DNA from: Triticum aestivum
Taxonomy: Eukaryota; Streptophyta; Magnoliopsida; Poales; Poaceae
DNA length: 64,000 nt
Reading direction: 5' to 3'
Assembly (NCBI RefSeq): GCF_018294505.1
Contig: NC_057800.1
Coordinates: 476,133,037 to 476,197,036 of the forward strand
The notes under the pieces are model-generated. The model was given only the letters and a program-made list of their open reading frames with translations. It did no database searches and was not told where the DNA came from. This document shows positions 11,708 through 24,617 of this stretch, piece after piece. Position 1 is the stretch's first letter; the number at the start of each line of letters is the position of its first letter. Both the position numbers and the translations under genes were made by a program.

Positions 11708-14683
11708 TGTTACGCCCCGAGACCGATGTGCCAGGTGTCTTCCAGTTATGCGGCATCGTTGCCTTGTCATTCGCTTGCGTGTTGCATCTTGCCATGTCAT
11801 GATCCGCATTGCATCATCATGTTTTCAAAACTTGCATCCGTCCGGGTTCCCCACTTCCGTCTGTTGTCCGTTCTGAGCCCAGACACACTTGCACGCGCCT
11901 GCGGTACGTCTGAAATATTATTATATAAGTGGCCGGAAAATGTTATCAGAATGGGTTGAAAGCTGGTGTGTGGTCTCATTATAGTGTAGATAGGCCGCCT
12001 GCCAAGTTTCATCGCATTCGGAGTTCGTTTGATGCCCAACGGATAACTATAGCGACAATATAGTCGGTCAAATTGTCGGACGTTTTCGGTCTCCGGAAAC
12101 AGTCGTCCGGTCTCTCTCTTCTCTTCTCTCAGCCCTAGGCTTTCTGCACAGCCCACTACCACTCACCACCAGGCCCTACCTAACCTCTCTTGTCAGCCCG
12201 CGACCCTCCTAGCGCGCGCGCCCGGAAGCTATCCCGAACCTGACTCGGACTGTCGCTACCGTTGTGTCCAGATCATCCCCAAACATCTACAAAACATCTT
12301 CGTTTTGTTCATTGAACTCCCTAGCCTATTTTTTCTGTCCATCTGATTATGATCGGAGGGGCTAAATAGCCCCTACCGAATTCCTACCTGCTATTTATAG
12401 CAGATGAAACCCTACCTAAAGTAGTCCAACCCTAAAACCTAGGGACCATGTCCGGTCACGCCGCCGCCGCATCTTCCTTGGGATCCCCATCCCCCCAATT
12501 CAGTGCCTCCTCTGTTTTTCCTTGATCCAATCCCCTCCGCCTCCTCCTTCTGGCCTCGGTCGTGCCCGAGCTCCCCGCTGCCTCGTCGCTACTCCCACCG
12601 TCGACCCTGAGCCACTTCCCCCGCCGGCAACCGAAGCCACCACCAGGCCGACCCCGTGCCCACTTTGTTGTTCCTGCTCCCTCCATTCCCCCCCCCCCCC
12701 GTGGCTTCCTCTGCCTCTTATCCGTCCTCTCTCTTCTCTGTACAGGTGCTCCCCATGCCATGGAAGCCACCGCAGGCCTCCACCTCGACCACCGCCGCCA
12801 TGGACCAGCGCCTCCGTCGAGTGCCATGGCTTCCACTTCAAGCTTCTGCGCCGCCCGGAGCTCCTCGATGCCAGCCGGATCCGTTGCCCTGGAGACCCGC
12901 GTCCCTGCCGGGCCTCTGTCCTCTACTGCTCCTCTACATCGCGCCACCGCAAGTCCCATGTCTCTAGTGCCGCGGCACCTTGGAGAAGTCATGGTGGCGT
13001 CGTCCTCCTCCGAACCCCGCCGTCCTCGTCTTCTCGTGCGGCCAACCGCCTCGACAGCGACCCCCAGGATCACCGCCGCGCCCTGCTTCTTCCTCCTCCT
13101 CGAAGAAATGCCCCTCGCCTCGAGCTCCAGCGCTACAAGGCCCGCCTTCTGCAGTTCGTCGTCGCCAGAGTTCCCCACCACCAGCCGAGCCGTCGCCTGA
13201 GAGACTCCTCGTCCGCCGCCACCTTCAACCAATGCCGCCGCGCCCAAGCTCATCCGTCCACGCTGCCGTTTGCCTGGATCCGGCGCCAGCTGACCGGATC
13301 CACCCGTCTTCGTGTTCCCGGCGCTGCCGGAGCCCCAAGTTCTCGTGTCGCCGTCCTGTATCAAGCCCCCGCGCCTGCGCCTTCCTCCAAGTCCCCTGCT
13401 TCACCCGCTGCCGCCTGCTTCGTTTTGGTCAAGAAGAATGCTCACCCGTGCCTGTTGACCCGTTGCCCGCATCGCCTCCTCTGCTCCATCGCGTGGACCA
13501 TGGCGATGCCCCCTTTGAGGCCCACCTCCAGATCCGGCCGGGCCAAGGCCCATGGGTAAGGCAGCACCCGAGCCCCCCTTGCACTATTGGGCTAGCAGAT
13601 TCGGCCCATATTGTGTTTTTTCCTGACCTATGATTTTGCTAATTTTCCAGAGACCACCAGTTTTATAGAAAACCCCTTGTTGATCATGCATATAATAACT
13701 TAATAATCGTGCATCATATTAAAATGATTTATATATGAAAGTTGCTTAGAATCTTGTCTAGTTTCATAATATCCAACTTCCATCCATGTTAAAAATGTTT
13801 AGACTGATGTTTGCATTAATTTGCTCATATGCCATGCTAACATGATTAAATTCGTAACTTAATAACCGTAGCTCCATTGTAAATAATCTTTATATGTAAA
13901 TGGGGTAGAAAATTTCCTAGTTTAACATGGTGCACTTTTCTTGCATGTTTAACAACTCTAAAATAAGATTTAGGTCAGATCAGTACCAAACCTAAAATAT
14001 GCATATGAGGAGTTTCCGGACTTGTTGTTTGTTGTTCCGGCCTCATTTAAACTTACCTAGATAGGTAGTTTTCATTTTCTTCACCTCTTGCCATGTCAAT
14101 CAACATTTAATATTGTTGGGTACATAAACAAGATCACGACCGTCACATTGCTTCTCTTCTCGCTCTTATTTGCGTATGTTAGCCACCATATATGCTAGTG
14201 CTTGCTGCAGCTCCACCTCACTACCCTTCCTACCCATAAGCTTAAATAGTCTTGATCTCGCGGGTGTGAGACTGCTGAGTCCTCGTGGCTCACAGATACT
14301 TCCAAACAGTTGCAAGTACCGATGATACCAGTGCAGATGATGCAACCGAGCTCAAGTGGGAGCTCGATCAAGATCTTGTTCGTTGTGTTGTTCCATTTCC
14401 TATTGATCAGTAGTGGAGCCCAGTTGGGACGATCAGGGATCTAGTATTTGGGGTTGTCTTCTTTTATTTTGGTTCCATAGTCGGACCTTGATTGTATTCT
14501 GGATGATGTATGCTTAACTTGTATTTGTGTGAAGTGGCGATTGTAAGACAACTCTTTATCCCTTTCTTATTCAGTACATGGTATGTGTAAAGATTACCCC
14601 TCTTGCGACAAGCCTACCATGCGGCTATGCCTCTAAGTCATGCCCCGACACGTGGGAGATATAGCCGCATTGCGGGTGTTACA
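11708..14683 (+). mobile_element. LTR 2 of element F with 1.35-kb internal deletion
   Basis: Begins TGTTACGCCCCGAGACCG (the better-preserved form of the terminus) and ends TGTTACA. It is collinear with LTR 1 except that the segment equivalent to about 5905-7243 is missing at about 14136; the three bases TCA are shared at both break points. Otherwise the copies differ by scattered substitutions and small indels, including a C-homopolymer expansion near 12690. Confidence 0.8.
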
Positions 14684-17600
14684 AGTTGGTATCAGAGCCT
14701 TCCCCGACTTAGGAGCCCCCTGCTTGATCGAACCGCTAACGTTGTTGAGTCTAGAACAAAATGTTTTGAGTCTTAGGATTATATATATAGGAGAGTAGGA
14801 TTCTTTTTACTTCTCAGTCCCTTCGTCACTCTGGTGAGGCCTTCTGACGTAGAGGTTTGACTCTTCTCTCCTCAAATTTCACGAATTTTTTTAGGATCAC
14901 GCGGGTATCTTGGAATCATTCCGATAGTCTTGTGACGAGAACATTGTTCTTGGTGACTCCTGACATTTAGGGGTTGTGGCAGTGTCCCGGGGAGTTGAGC
15001 TCCGAGGTGTTGTCGTCACAATTTTGTCATTGCAGTTCTGGAATACCTGAATTCGTCGACATCGAAAATCTCTTTTATGCAGTTGTTGTGAGATAACCTC
15101 GATGCCACCCAGTACTGGGGCTGGAGTTCGGCAGTATTGCCATAACTCATATAACGGATGCTTTCCGAAGGTTGAGGTAAATGATTTCTGAAGGTTTCTT
15201 GGTTATGTGTTGAAGGATGGATACATCTGGATGTAGGAATTGTTAGTTTGGGTGAGATATTATGCTTCCCCTGCGTCCCCAACACCTGATTGCATAACCA
15301 AAAAGTTTTGGGAGTTTATAAGTGGGAATTCAAGTAGCGCCTAGGATATCTTTCCGACAGATGCATGATATGAGATTGGGGTTCGACGTCTAGTGGTCCG
15401 CCTATCCACGGTTGGTTTTACAGTGGTCTCGTTGTGTCTTAAAGAGTCCTTGGCTATGCTGACTCGGGAACGCTTCGTATGTCATTTTCACTGCCTTGTA
15501 CATGATGGTGTTGTACGCTCGAGCCCATGTGGGCCCCACCACAAAAACTTCGAACGAAATCTCTATCATATGTTTGTTCCGGCTTATTCTGCAAGCCAAT
15601 CCTTTGTTTTTGTTTTGATTGTGGTATTCGAGTTGCTTCGAAGTCAAGTGTTGATTCCATACCTTCCCTAAGTGGTGTTCTCATGTTTCTATGTGAACAT
15701 TAATCATTCTTATTTATCGAGATTGTCTTCCGAATTCTATTTTCAACCGGTGCGTTTCTCTTCGAGATGATCCCATCATTCTTCCCATTCGTAAGATCTA
15801 TTATCAGTTCTTCTCAACGGTGTTGTTCCATCTGCCCAAGTTGTCTTTGTTTTTCCTACCCTCCCTCCCATTTTCTTCGAGGACTCAGATTTTTGAATCA
15901 AGTATCCATCTTATGGATGTGAAGTTTCTTCATTCTTTCTTCAATGTTCTTATCCGATGATTTTTAGGAAGATTCTAACGGAGCTTCTAGTTTATCATTC
16001 TTTGCTCTCTTATCTTCCCCTATGTTTTCAATGCAATCTTTCAATGTTGATCAAATTCTTTTCCTCGTTTCAAATGCTTTCTTACGCCGGTGCACCTCTT
16101 GATCATTCACTTCTCACCATTCATTTGTTCTGGAGTGCTGAAGAGATCTCAGAAGATTCTAGTTTCCATTCTCAATTCGCTCAAGTTCTTTCGAGGATGT
16201 TATCTCATTCAAGCCATTTAATTCAACCGGTGCAATCTCTCTTTTAAATTGTTCAACGGTGTTTCTCTTGAGTGGCCCCTAACCCACAGGTCTTTTCCCA
16301 GGATCTTACCTGGCTCTTCTAATTTTTCCGGAGTTATTCTCAAATTCATTTCAAATATTGTCGTAAGAATGAATTATCATCAGTCATATACCTTTCTCCA
16401 AGATCTTTCAAATTCTATCATCGTTGGTTCAACCTTTCTAATTTTTCATTCCGGAGTGCCTCAACTATCTATGGTGGTGTTTTTTGTCGTCATTCTTGGA
16501 TTTTGAAGACCGAAGAAGAGTTTTTTCTCCAAATCTTATCCGTTCTCTCAAAGATTCGTGATTCTAGCTTGTTGCCATCCTCTCGTAATTGTTTTCGATT
16601 GTGAGAATTCTTTTCAACCATCCAGAGCATTTCAAGAACCTTTGTCAATTTGATTCTCCGGAGGCTATCATTTCAGAAGATTTATTCATTCCAGCTTTCA
16701 GCTCTCGTTCTCTAAATCTTACCGGTGCATCATTCAAGTATTCTCTTATAATTTCATGATCTGTTCGTTCTCATGTATCTAAATTCCCTCAAGTATCATA
16801 TTTCATTTTCCAATTCTTCCCCGTGTATTATGCCTTTGCTAATTTCATTTTCAATTCTTACGGTGGTTTGCTCAAGATTCAATTCCATGGTTATCATATT
16901 AATCCATTCATTGTTTCAATCCTACCGGTGGTTCGTTGAAGACCTTCCTCAAGTTTGCGCTATATCTATCTTAATTCTTTCAACAAGAATAAGTAGTATG
17001 CCAAATCCGTTGCTTGTCACCAATTTAAATTGGTGAAGGATGCGCATAACGTAATTCTTATTATTGTTTCATCCAAGTGATCTAAGTTCTTCTTTCCGGA
17101 GTTGTTCATCATATCACATTCTCGGTTCAAGTGCTTCATACTTTCCCAGAGTTCCAAGCTCTCTCAATTTTATCACCGCGAAGTTTCATCTAAATCATTA
17201 CTAAGCCTCAATCTTATTCTTTTCATCCTTCACTTCTTTTGATCATTCTTTTATTACCGGAGTTATTCATGGAGGTTCTACATGGTGGTTCATCAAGGAT
17301 TTAATTCCTTCTCGAAGTGTTAATCGAGATTATTTTCAGAGGAGCTCAAGTATTCTTCATCTTGCATTCCGAAGTGAAATTCCTTCTACCTTATCTTTTC
17401 AGGTGGTGTTATGTCTTTCTTGACAATTTCCCTCCATGTTTCATGATTCAAAAGTTGTCAGGAATGAGATATTTAAACCCATCATTTTCTTCCTTGGAGT
17501 TATCTTGGTATAGATTTCACCTAAAGCCTTCCCTAAGGAATGTTGTTATGGTGGTGCTTATCAATGATTCAAGTTATCTCTCTATCATCTTGGTCGAAGA

Positions 17601-18446
17601 AGTTTTCATCTCTTCTTTGTTCCCGATCAATCATTGCTTTCGGTGGCAGAATTTCACCTCAGTTTTGAGATGTTTTCCATAAGCCCTCAACAAGCCTGTT
17701 CTTTTCGTTGTTGATTTCCCAACAACTCTGTTCAATCCTTCTTTTTAAGGATGCTTTTCAAATTCAATTGTGGTAGAAGATGTCATTTTCCTCTCAATTC
17801 TTTCCTTTCCAATGATCCAACTTCTATTCTTTCGTTCCAGAGGCATTGTGATGTTGCTCTCTTCACTCATCATCTCGGATTGTCAGGACCATGTTCTTTT
17901 CGTGCTTATCCATTTAACCAGAGTGTCGTTCCCTCTTTTCAAGTTCTCTCATCTTATCAAGTTTTGCCTCCCTTCTCAACCGGAGTGCCGCCTGAAATCT
18001 TTCTTACCCCTTGTGCCATTCTTTCAATAGTTTCGGAGGTAGTGTGTTGTTGATTTCATCAAGTATCATCCAATCTTCCCAAGATCATGTTCGATTCCTT
18101 CCATTTACAGTCGGAGTGCTGTCCAAATTATATCATTCTTATTCCATCTTTATCTTGTTTTAACCGGAGTGTTGTGTCTACCATTCCTCTTCTAACCGGA
18201 GTCTCATCCATGTGCTTTCATTTTGCCAAGTTCATATTCTTGCCTTCCATTTCCAACCGGAGTGTTGTCGTAATTGATCTTTATCGTTCCTTGTACATCT
18301 TATTTCATCCGGAGTGCTTGCACATACTTCTTGTCCTTGGTGACACTTTTCTTATGTCTTTCAACCTACAAGGTTCTAGTAAAGTTCCTTGTTCCTCTTT
18401 TCTAACGGAGTGTTTTCAACTGTGTTCATCTTTGTTATATTCTTTC
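14684..18446 (+). mobile_element. Internal domain 2 of element F, 3' truncated
   Basis: A second primer-binding site (TTGGTATCAGAGC at 14686) is followed by a near-identical copy of internal domain 1. Similarity stops at about 18446, which corresponds to about 11566 in domain 1, so the last 140 bases and the third LTR are absent. The LTR-internal-LTR-internal order is what unequal recombination between neighbouring or tandem copies leaves behind. Confidence 0.8.
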
Positions 18447-19320
18447 TTTCAATCCATCTTGCACCCAAATCATTACCTTGTATATGTTTTAGCGAATCTC
18501 GCATTCTAACACTCGGTCGTCCTCACAAGCACTGCAGAATTTCTCTTGTCGACGAACTAAGTTCAGAAAAATCCATTGATTCTGCAAGCCAAACAAACAT
18601 CTATCGTTCCTTCACAACTCTCAGGTTTTGCGTTACTCCTATAAAATCATCAGTGGGTAAGGTCGTAATCTCTTCCAGGGTTGTTCCTACAACAAGAGTG
18701 TGATTGCTTCTTGGCAGGTCCTGGGGCCCGTGGTTTATGGCCCATCTCATCACTTGCAAACCTTGAAATCATTATCGGGTAACTGATCATTATTCCAACA
18801 TCCAGCTTCCTAGCATTTCTTAAATACATCCAATTGTATTGTCTCGCTTCCTTCTATTTGTACCAAACTAAGACGTGATTGCTCAGACTCATCATGGAGT
18901 TACAATTGCTCCATATTACCAACATTATACCTCCTTTATATCCTATAGTACTTCATCCATTCATACATCTTGGGGTATCCAACATATCGAGATAAAACTC
19001 ATACTTATTGTGTCCATAGTCCACTCAGCGAAACATCATTATCTTTTCCAGGGGTCAAGTGTCCTCACAGGGTACTACCATCCTTGAAATGCACAAATTC
19101 ACCCATACACCTTATTTCTCATATCCTCGAAAATCGTCAAAAATCTTTTCTTCATAGAGTAACTACTCTTAAAATCCAAAACAGTACAAATGATGCTAAC
19201 TTTATTGATTCTCAAATTATCACAATCTCCCGCATTTCCATTACATGCCTCAACTCAACACCTCAATATAAAAGAATTGTTCCCACCACTACTACTATAT
19301 TTCTTTTGTTGCGAACTCAA
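18447..19320 (-). mobile_element. Element D internal region, non-coding 3' part
   Basis: Lies between the end of F and the zinc-knuckle ORF of D. I see no protein motif and no 3' LTR of D; the left boundary with F is a truncation point. Assigned to D only by position and by the absence of any other element signature. Confidence 0.4.
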
Positions 19321-21305
19321 CTATTTAGCACAAGTCTCCTTCTCCTTGGGACAATCTCTGGCAAAGTGCCCTGCTTCATTACAGCAGAAACATATTACTC
19401 CTGACAAGTCTCGAGGTTTCCTTGTGATTTCAAAGCCTCCTTGGGTCCTCGGCTTCCTTTTTGGGTAACGGCTAAGGTAGTGCCCTGACTCCTTGCACCT
19501 GAAATAGGTGATATGACTCAGGTCCTTCCTGGAATCCAATCTATTTCTCTTCCTGGACTTTTCCATTCCAATCAGGGCTTCTATTTCCTATGGGTCATAC
19601 TCTACTTCCTTTGTAGGGAATTCTACTAGATCTCCATTCTGCAATTCTGGGAGATGTGTCCTTCTTCTCCACATGAATAGCACGACTTATTGCATGGTTT
19701 AATTGGGTCTTCTTCGGGTGTGTCCTCCACCTCTTCCTTCATCACAGGTTCTTCAAAAATTTCCATGAGGGCTCCTTTCATTGCTTCTTTCTTCTGTTGG
19801 ATGGTTCTTTGTACCATGTGGTAAATGTGGCACTAAGCAGGGTAGTGGGTAGTCCCTTCACATAAGAAACAAGTAATCTGCCTAGTTGGGCATTCTTCAG
19901 CTGGGTGACTATCTTCACAATTGGGGCATTCATCTTTGTGTTCTTTATGGTTGTGCCCTATTTCTCCACAGAGCTTGCATGCACAAGGTTTCCTCATATC
20001 ATATCCATAAGGCTTCAATTCCTGGGACACAAGCCGAGACTTTAGCATAGCCAACTTAAATTCTTCCCAAGTGGTTACTACTTGCCATCCATTGATGGTT
20101 TGGTACATCCTCCACCAAGTAGCAGCACTTCTTTCAAAGCACTACAGAGCATGTTGGGTCATATCCTTTCCAGCTATAGGGTTATTCTTCATGTGATCTT
20201 CCCTGTTCTAAATCCATTGGTCCATCTCCAATTGACTTATCGGTCCCGGAAATATGAGTTCATCTCCATTCATCCTCTATTGGGTCCATGGGTGTTGGGG
20301 TGAGATGAGAGAGGTAGAGAGAGATACACACAATGCAAACAATAGTTTTAAAAAGACAGATTTTATTTTGTGGCTGTCGGAAAAACATCAAACAAAATAA
20401 CAGCTCACAATCGTCGCATCTAACGTAGGTATATAACAAGGGTTTGGTCTTCTAAAGGTCAATAAATCTTCAAGGTCGCCAAACTCTTCAAGTCTTGTTC
20501 ATGTCTCCGATGGCTTCTTCCGATCGTGCTTGTCCTTCTCAAGTTATTTTGTCAGATCATCTATGTTGACACAAAGTCTCTTGTGACATCCTTTAATATT
20601 TCTAGAGTTGTGTTCCACTCTTCTGGGTTTCAAATTCCATGTCATGAACCATGGTCCTACTGTTCGTTGGTTCCTGGGTCAAGAATCTCTTATATCTCGA
20701 GGTTTTGCTTATCCAGCTTGGCTTTCTGCTTCTGGGTCCTGAGTTCTTCACGAAATACTTCCTTGTCAAATACGGCTTCCTAAAGGTCCATCTTAAAATC
20801 CTTGATGTAATACTCCAGATCCTGGCGATACACCAGCCAAGGTTAAAACTGCATCCTTTGCTGACAGATGCCCCATCAGCCTTCTCCCATCCAATCATTC
20901 CGAAGAAATGCATGTTTAACTCTGCACGGTGACCATAGTATCAGTGGTGATGACATCATGGATAACCGTGTTTCTGCCCTTGTTATTGCCATGAGCTATC
21001 TTCCATAATTGATATCTCCTGCCTTAGGGTTCTCTTGACAAAAACTTCGAGTTTTTTAACTCTCGACATTCCGGTCTTTATCTGACACACCTTGATCTCG
21101 GGAATTGACAACTTCAATAGTCAGCCAAGTTCCATAAGGGTAATCTTCCTAGGTCATACAAATCTGGGAATTCTTCAGAGCCTTCAAATTCTCCTGGTCT
21201 TTGGAGTCTCCAACAGTTGTAGTTTCCATTATTATAATGCACGGTAAAATCCTCTTCATTCTGAAATGGTCTCAGTTGTCCAATATCTTCTCGGAATGGT
21301 CTCAT
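19321..21305 (-). pseudogene. Element D: decayed gag-like ORF with multiple zinc knuckles
   Basis: On the minus strand an ORF opens at 21305 (MRPFREDIGQLRPFQ), about 175 bases after the primer-binding site, and decays through stops and frameshifts. The 3' half is recognisable: 20108-19833 and 19817-19626 share one frame separated by a single stop, and 19566-19321 is in another. Together they hold about six CCHC-type knuckles: CKLCGEIGH..., CPNCEDSHPAEEC, CFLCEGTTHYPA-stop-C, CYSCGEEGHISQNC, a degenerate YFRCKESGHY and CFCCNEAGHFARDC. Standard gag proteins have one or two, so this looks like a distinct nucleic-acid-binding protein carried by a non-autonomous element. No capsid, protease or polymerase motif was found. 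CNBP-like origin is possible but not shown. Confidence 0.6.
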
Positions 21306-21479
21306 CAGCTGAATCTTCGCATGGTCAAAAGGGGAAAGGGGTATAGTCTAACTAAAAGGGATATTTGATAAAGCTCAGAAAAGAAGAGAGAAAAAGATCT
21401 TTTTGAAAGTGAAGTTGTAGGGAAAATCTTTCCTATGGGCTTGCCAGTTTCTTGGGGTCACGTACTACAGTCAACATGT

Positions 21480-21491
21480 GCTCTGATACCA
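21480..21491 (-). other. Primer-binding site of element D
   Basis: The plus strand reads GCTCTGATACCA, the complement of the initiator-Met type site TGGTATCAGAGC, three bases from the LTR edge at 21495. Confidence 0.85.
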
Positions 21492-21494
21492 TCT

Positions 21495-24400
21495 TGTAGC
21501 GACTCGACCTCAGACGGTCAAGTCTCTGTGCTTAAGTGTCATCCCTGGATCGGTATGCTGACACACATAGTACTCGAGGATTTATAACAGAGGTAAATCA
21601 CATGTATAAAGTAACGTAAATACTATTACCTCAATCCAAATAGTGGAAGTAACAACAAGGTTGTGGATTCCAATCAACACCAACAGCAAAGTTGAGTGTA
21701 GAAATCGTAACCCTAACGTATCACTTACTCGTCGTAAGAATCCTGCAACATGAGACGTTGCAGCCACAAAGGGTCAGTGCATTAAATGTACTAGCAAATT
21801 CACACCATATGATAATGCTGAATAATAGCTATCACTACATGCATATTTGGCTGGTGGAAGCTCTATGGTTATAAAGTTTTTGCGAAAAGCTAATTTTTTT
21901 CTACAACAAAGGAATATATTTTATTTAACTATCATGGTAGTTGTTAACCATTGCGAAGGTTCCTCCAACTCAATCCCAAATAAATAGTATTAATAACCCA
22001 ACAAATTAATTAATAGAGTGATGAGATCAACATGATAATCCAAGATCCAGATACTCAAGATGTCCATAACCGGGGACACGGCTAACCATGATTAGTTTAT
22101 ACACTCTACAGAGGTTTGCACACTTTTCCCCACAAGACTCGATCTCCTCCGTTGGATTTCTCGCACTACATGGTGTTTGAGAAATGGATGACCGAGTCAC
22201 AGTCTTTCAGAAGCATTAACTCTAACCCCGAGTAGACAAACCTACATCCCCTACATCTGCTAGCCTACCACTTGAAGAGGTCATGCAACTTACTCAACTA
22301 TGCTAGAGCCCATAATAGCTTGTGGCTGCACACGAAAGTTTCTAGCATGAATAATCTTAAGATCCCTTTGAGCTTGGGTGGCAAACCATAGGATGATCAC
22401 ACGGGTACTCCGGGATATCCTAGGACAACACTGGATTCTCCAGGTGCCCGCAACCAATCCACCCAGATGTGTATTTAAGTATCCACCTTAAGTTAACCAT
22501 TAATTAACAATCTCACATCTGTCATGGATACGCTCAAACCCAATCCACGTCTACGAGCATAGCCTGGCAGTATAAGCATAACGTAGAAGTAACTCCCAGG
22601 GTTAGATAATAAAAAGGGCAATAGGTTCTACCTCATCATCTACTTCCCAAATACCCACATGTTATCACATCCTACTCATGCAATGTTTGGGGGTGAAACT
22701 ACTGCATAAAAACTGGGTATGAAAAATATGATCAAAAAGTGAACTTGCCTTATACTGTTGATGAAGATGATTCACACTCATAACTCCTGATAGTTCTACT
22801 CCTCTCACTCCGGTCAATCTATCGTGAGCAAGCAATAGTAACCACACATAAGCAATCAAGCAAAAGAATCGAAGAAAAGATCTCGGAAAACTTTGAACAC
22901 AAGCAATTGACGCTTGCAACAGAAAACAATTTCTGACAGTACCAAAATTGGGTGAATTTGGCCTTATCAGAAAGTTTAGGTCAAGAGCTTCGATTTGCAC
23001 AAAGAATCAACTCGAACGGAGTTATAAAACTCAAGTTATGGTCAAACGAAGTTCAAATACAAATCTATTTGAATTTAAATTTTAAACTTTAAAAAATATG
23101 TTTAGGTTGTTTTACCCGATAGAGGAGATTATAACAAAGAAGTGGGCGTTGGTTTCGTTGGATTTCGACAAACGAGCGAAAAGTAGCGAGCGTTTGAAGA
23201 ACAAGGACTAAATTGTAAATAAAAATATTCACGGATGGGTCCCTGGCCAAAAATAAAAAGAAAAAGAAAAACTCTACCGAACGAACATTCGCTGCGGGAG
23301 CTAACGAACGAATTCCGTTCGGCGTGAAGACCTAACCAGCGAACGTTCACTAATTAACTAGGTTAAAAGAAAAACCGGGTTTTTAAACGGAAAATCGAAG
23401 AAAAACCCAAACCCTAAAAAGAAAATAAACCGGGCTGGGCGGTTTACCGGTTCGATCAGCTTTGGCGAGCAAACCGACGGCGGCAGCGATGAACTCCGGC
23501 AACGGTGGAAAGGGGCGAGGCGGCGCGGGGCGGCGCTGTGAGCGGCGGGGCGGAGAATGGTGGTGTGGCGCGGCGCGGCTTGGGAGCGGAAGCAGTGGCG
23601 GCGGCTGGCGGCGGTTGCGGTGGCGTGCAACGGCGAGATGTGGCGGCGAGTTGCTACAATGGCGCGGCGGCGTGCGGCGCAAGGGCGGCGGTGCGAGGAG
23701 AGAGAGAGGGCGGCGGGGCTGCAGCTTAAATAGGCGGGGAGGGGCGGCTCCGAGGCATGGGGAAGGGTAGAGGAGGCGGCGGCACGGCGGACTCTGGGGA
23801 GGAGTCCCCGTCGGAGACGGCAGGGATGGCGGTGGCGGGCTGGGTCGTGGCCTGGCGAGATGCTGGGCCGGCCCAGTTCGGGGAAGGAGTTTTTTAACAG
23901 AGAGGAAAAATAAAAAGGAAAATAAAATAAAATATTATATAGGCATATAATATATCCAAATTTTCAAAAAATTATTTTCTACAACATGAACATTATTCTA
24001 GCTTCAAATAAAAAATCACAAAATTTTAAATAAAGCAAAATGTACTACTGCTCTAATAAAAATTATTTTAAAAATATCAAAATGATTTCAAATTTATTTC
24101 TCTCCAATTTTCTGTTGTAGGGAATCATTTTACCCTATTTTCCATGTATTTTATTTTTGGAGAAAAATAATTTGAATAAAACTCAAATAAATACAAATTG
24201 AAAATAATTTCAAAAGGATTTTAAATTTGATTCTTTGAAACTCCCAACTCATATTTCGTAGGTTTTGAAGAAGTCATTTTATCTTCTCCCATGAAAATCA
24301 TTGAGTTTCTTAGAGTTTCTAGATTTGAAATATTTCCAAATAAAATTCAAATCTTTTCAAAACCCTTTTCATTTATTTAAATGGAAGAAGTCATGTCATC

Positions 24401-24617
24401 TTCTCTCAAGGGTTTTGTGATGAAAAGAATTTGAATTCACGGAGATCATAAATGCAAAAATGAAAGTTTGGGAAAGTCCTTTTTCCCCTCTCATTTAACT
24501 TTCGAAAGTTTCAATTTCACTCACTTTTCAGTCAATCAATCATACAACAAACAAGCAATCAACAAAAACTATCTATTTAATATAACATTCCAAAATTTAG
24601 AATTTTGGGATGTTACA
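21495..24617 (-). mobile_element. Complete 5' LTR of element D
   Basis: Plus-strand ends are TGTAGCGACTCG and GGGATGTTACA, giving the near-perfect inverted pair TGTAGC/TGTAAC expected of an LTR 3.1 kb long. Read on the minus strand it starts TGTAACATCCCAAAATTC. It contains a strongly GC-rich block (about 23450-23890) between AT-rich flanks; that block has open frames on both strands but no protein homology I recognise. The inner 700 bases match the LTR of element C at 44025-44746. Confidence 0.8.

Noticed and set aside
8800..11800. Many 60-140-codon plus-strand frames in the F interior
   Set aside because: They are Phe/Ser/Leu-rich readings of a pyrimidine-rich strand, have no motifs, and the two interior copies change frame freely.
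23383..23770. Overlapping Arg/Gly-rich and Arg/Pro-rich frames in the D LTR
   Set aside because: They are opposite-strand readings of a GGC-rich block inside an LTR; no motif is seen.
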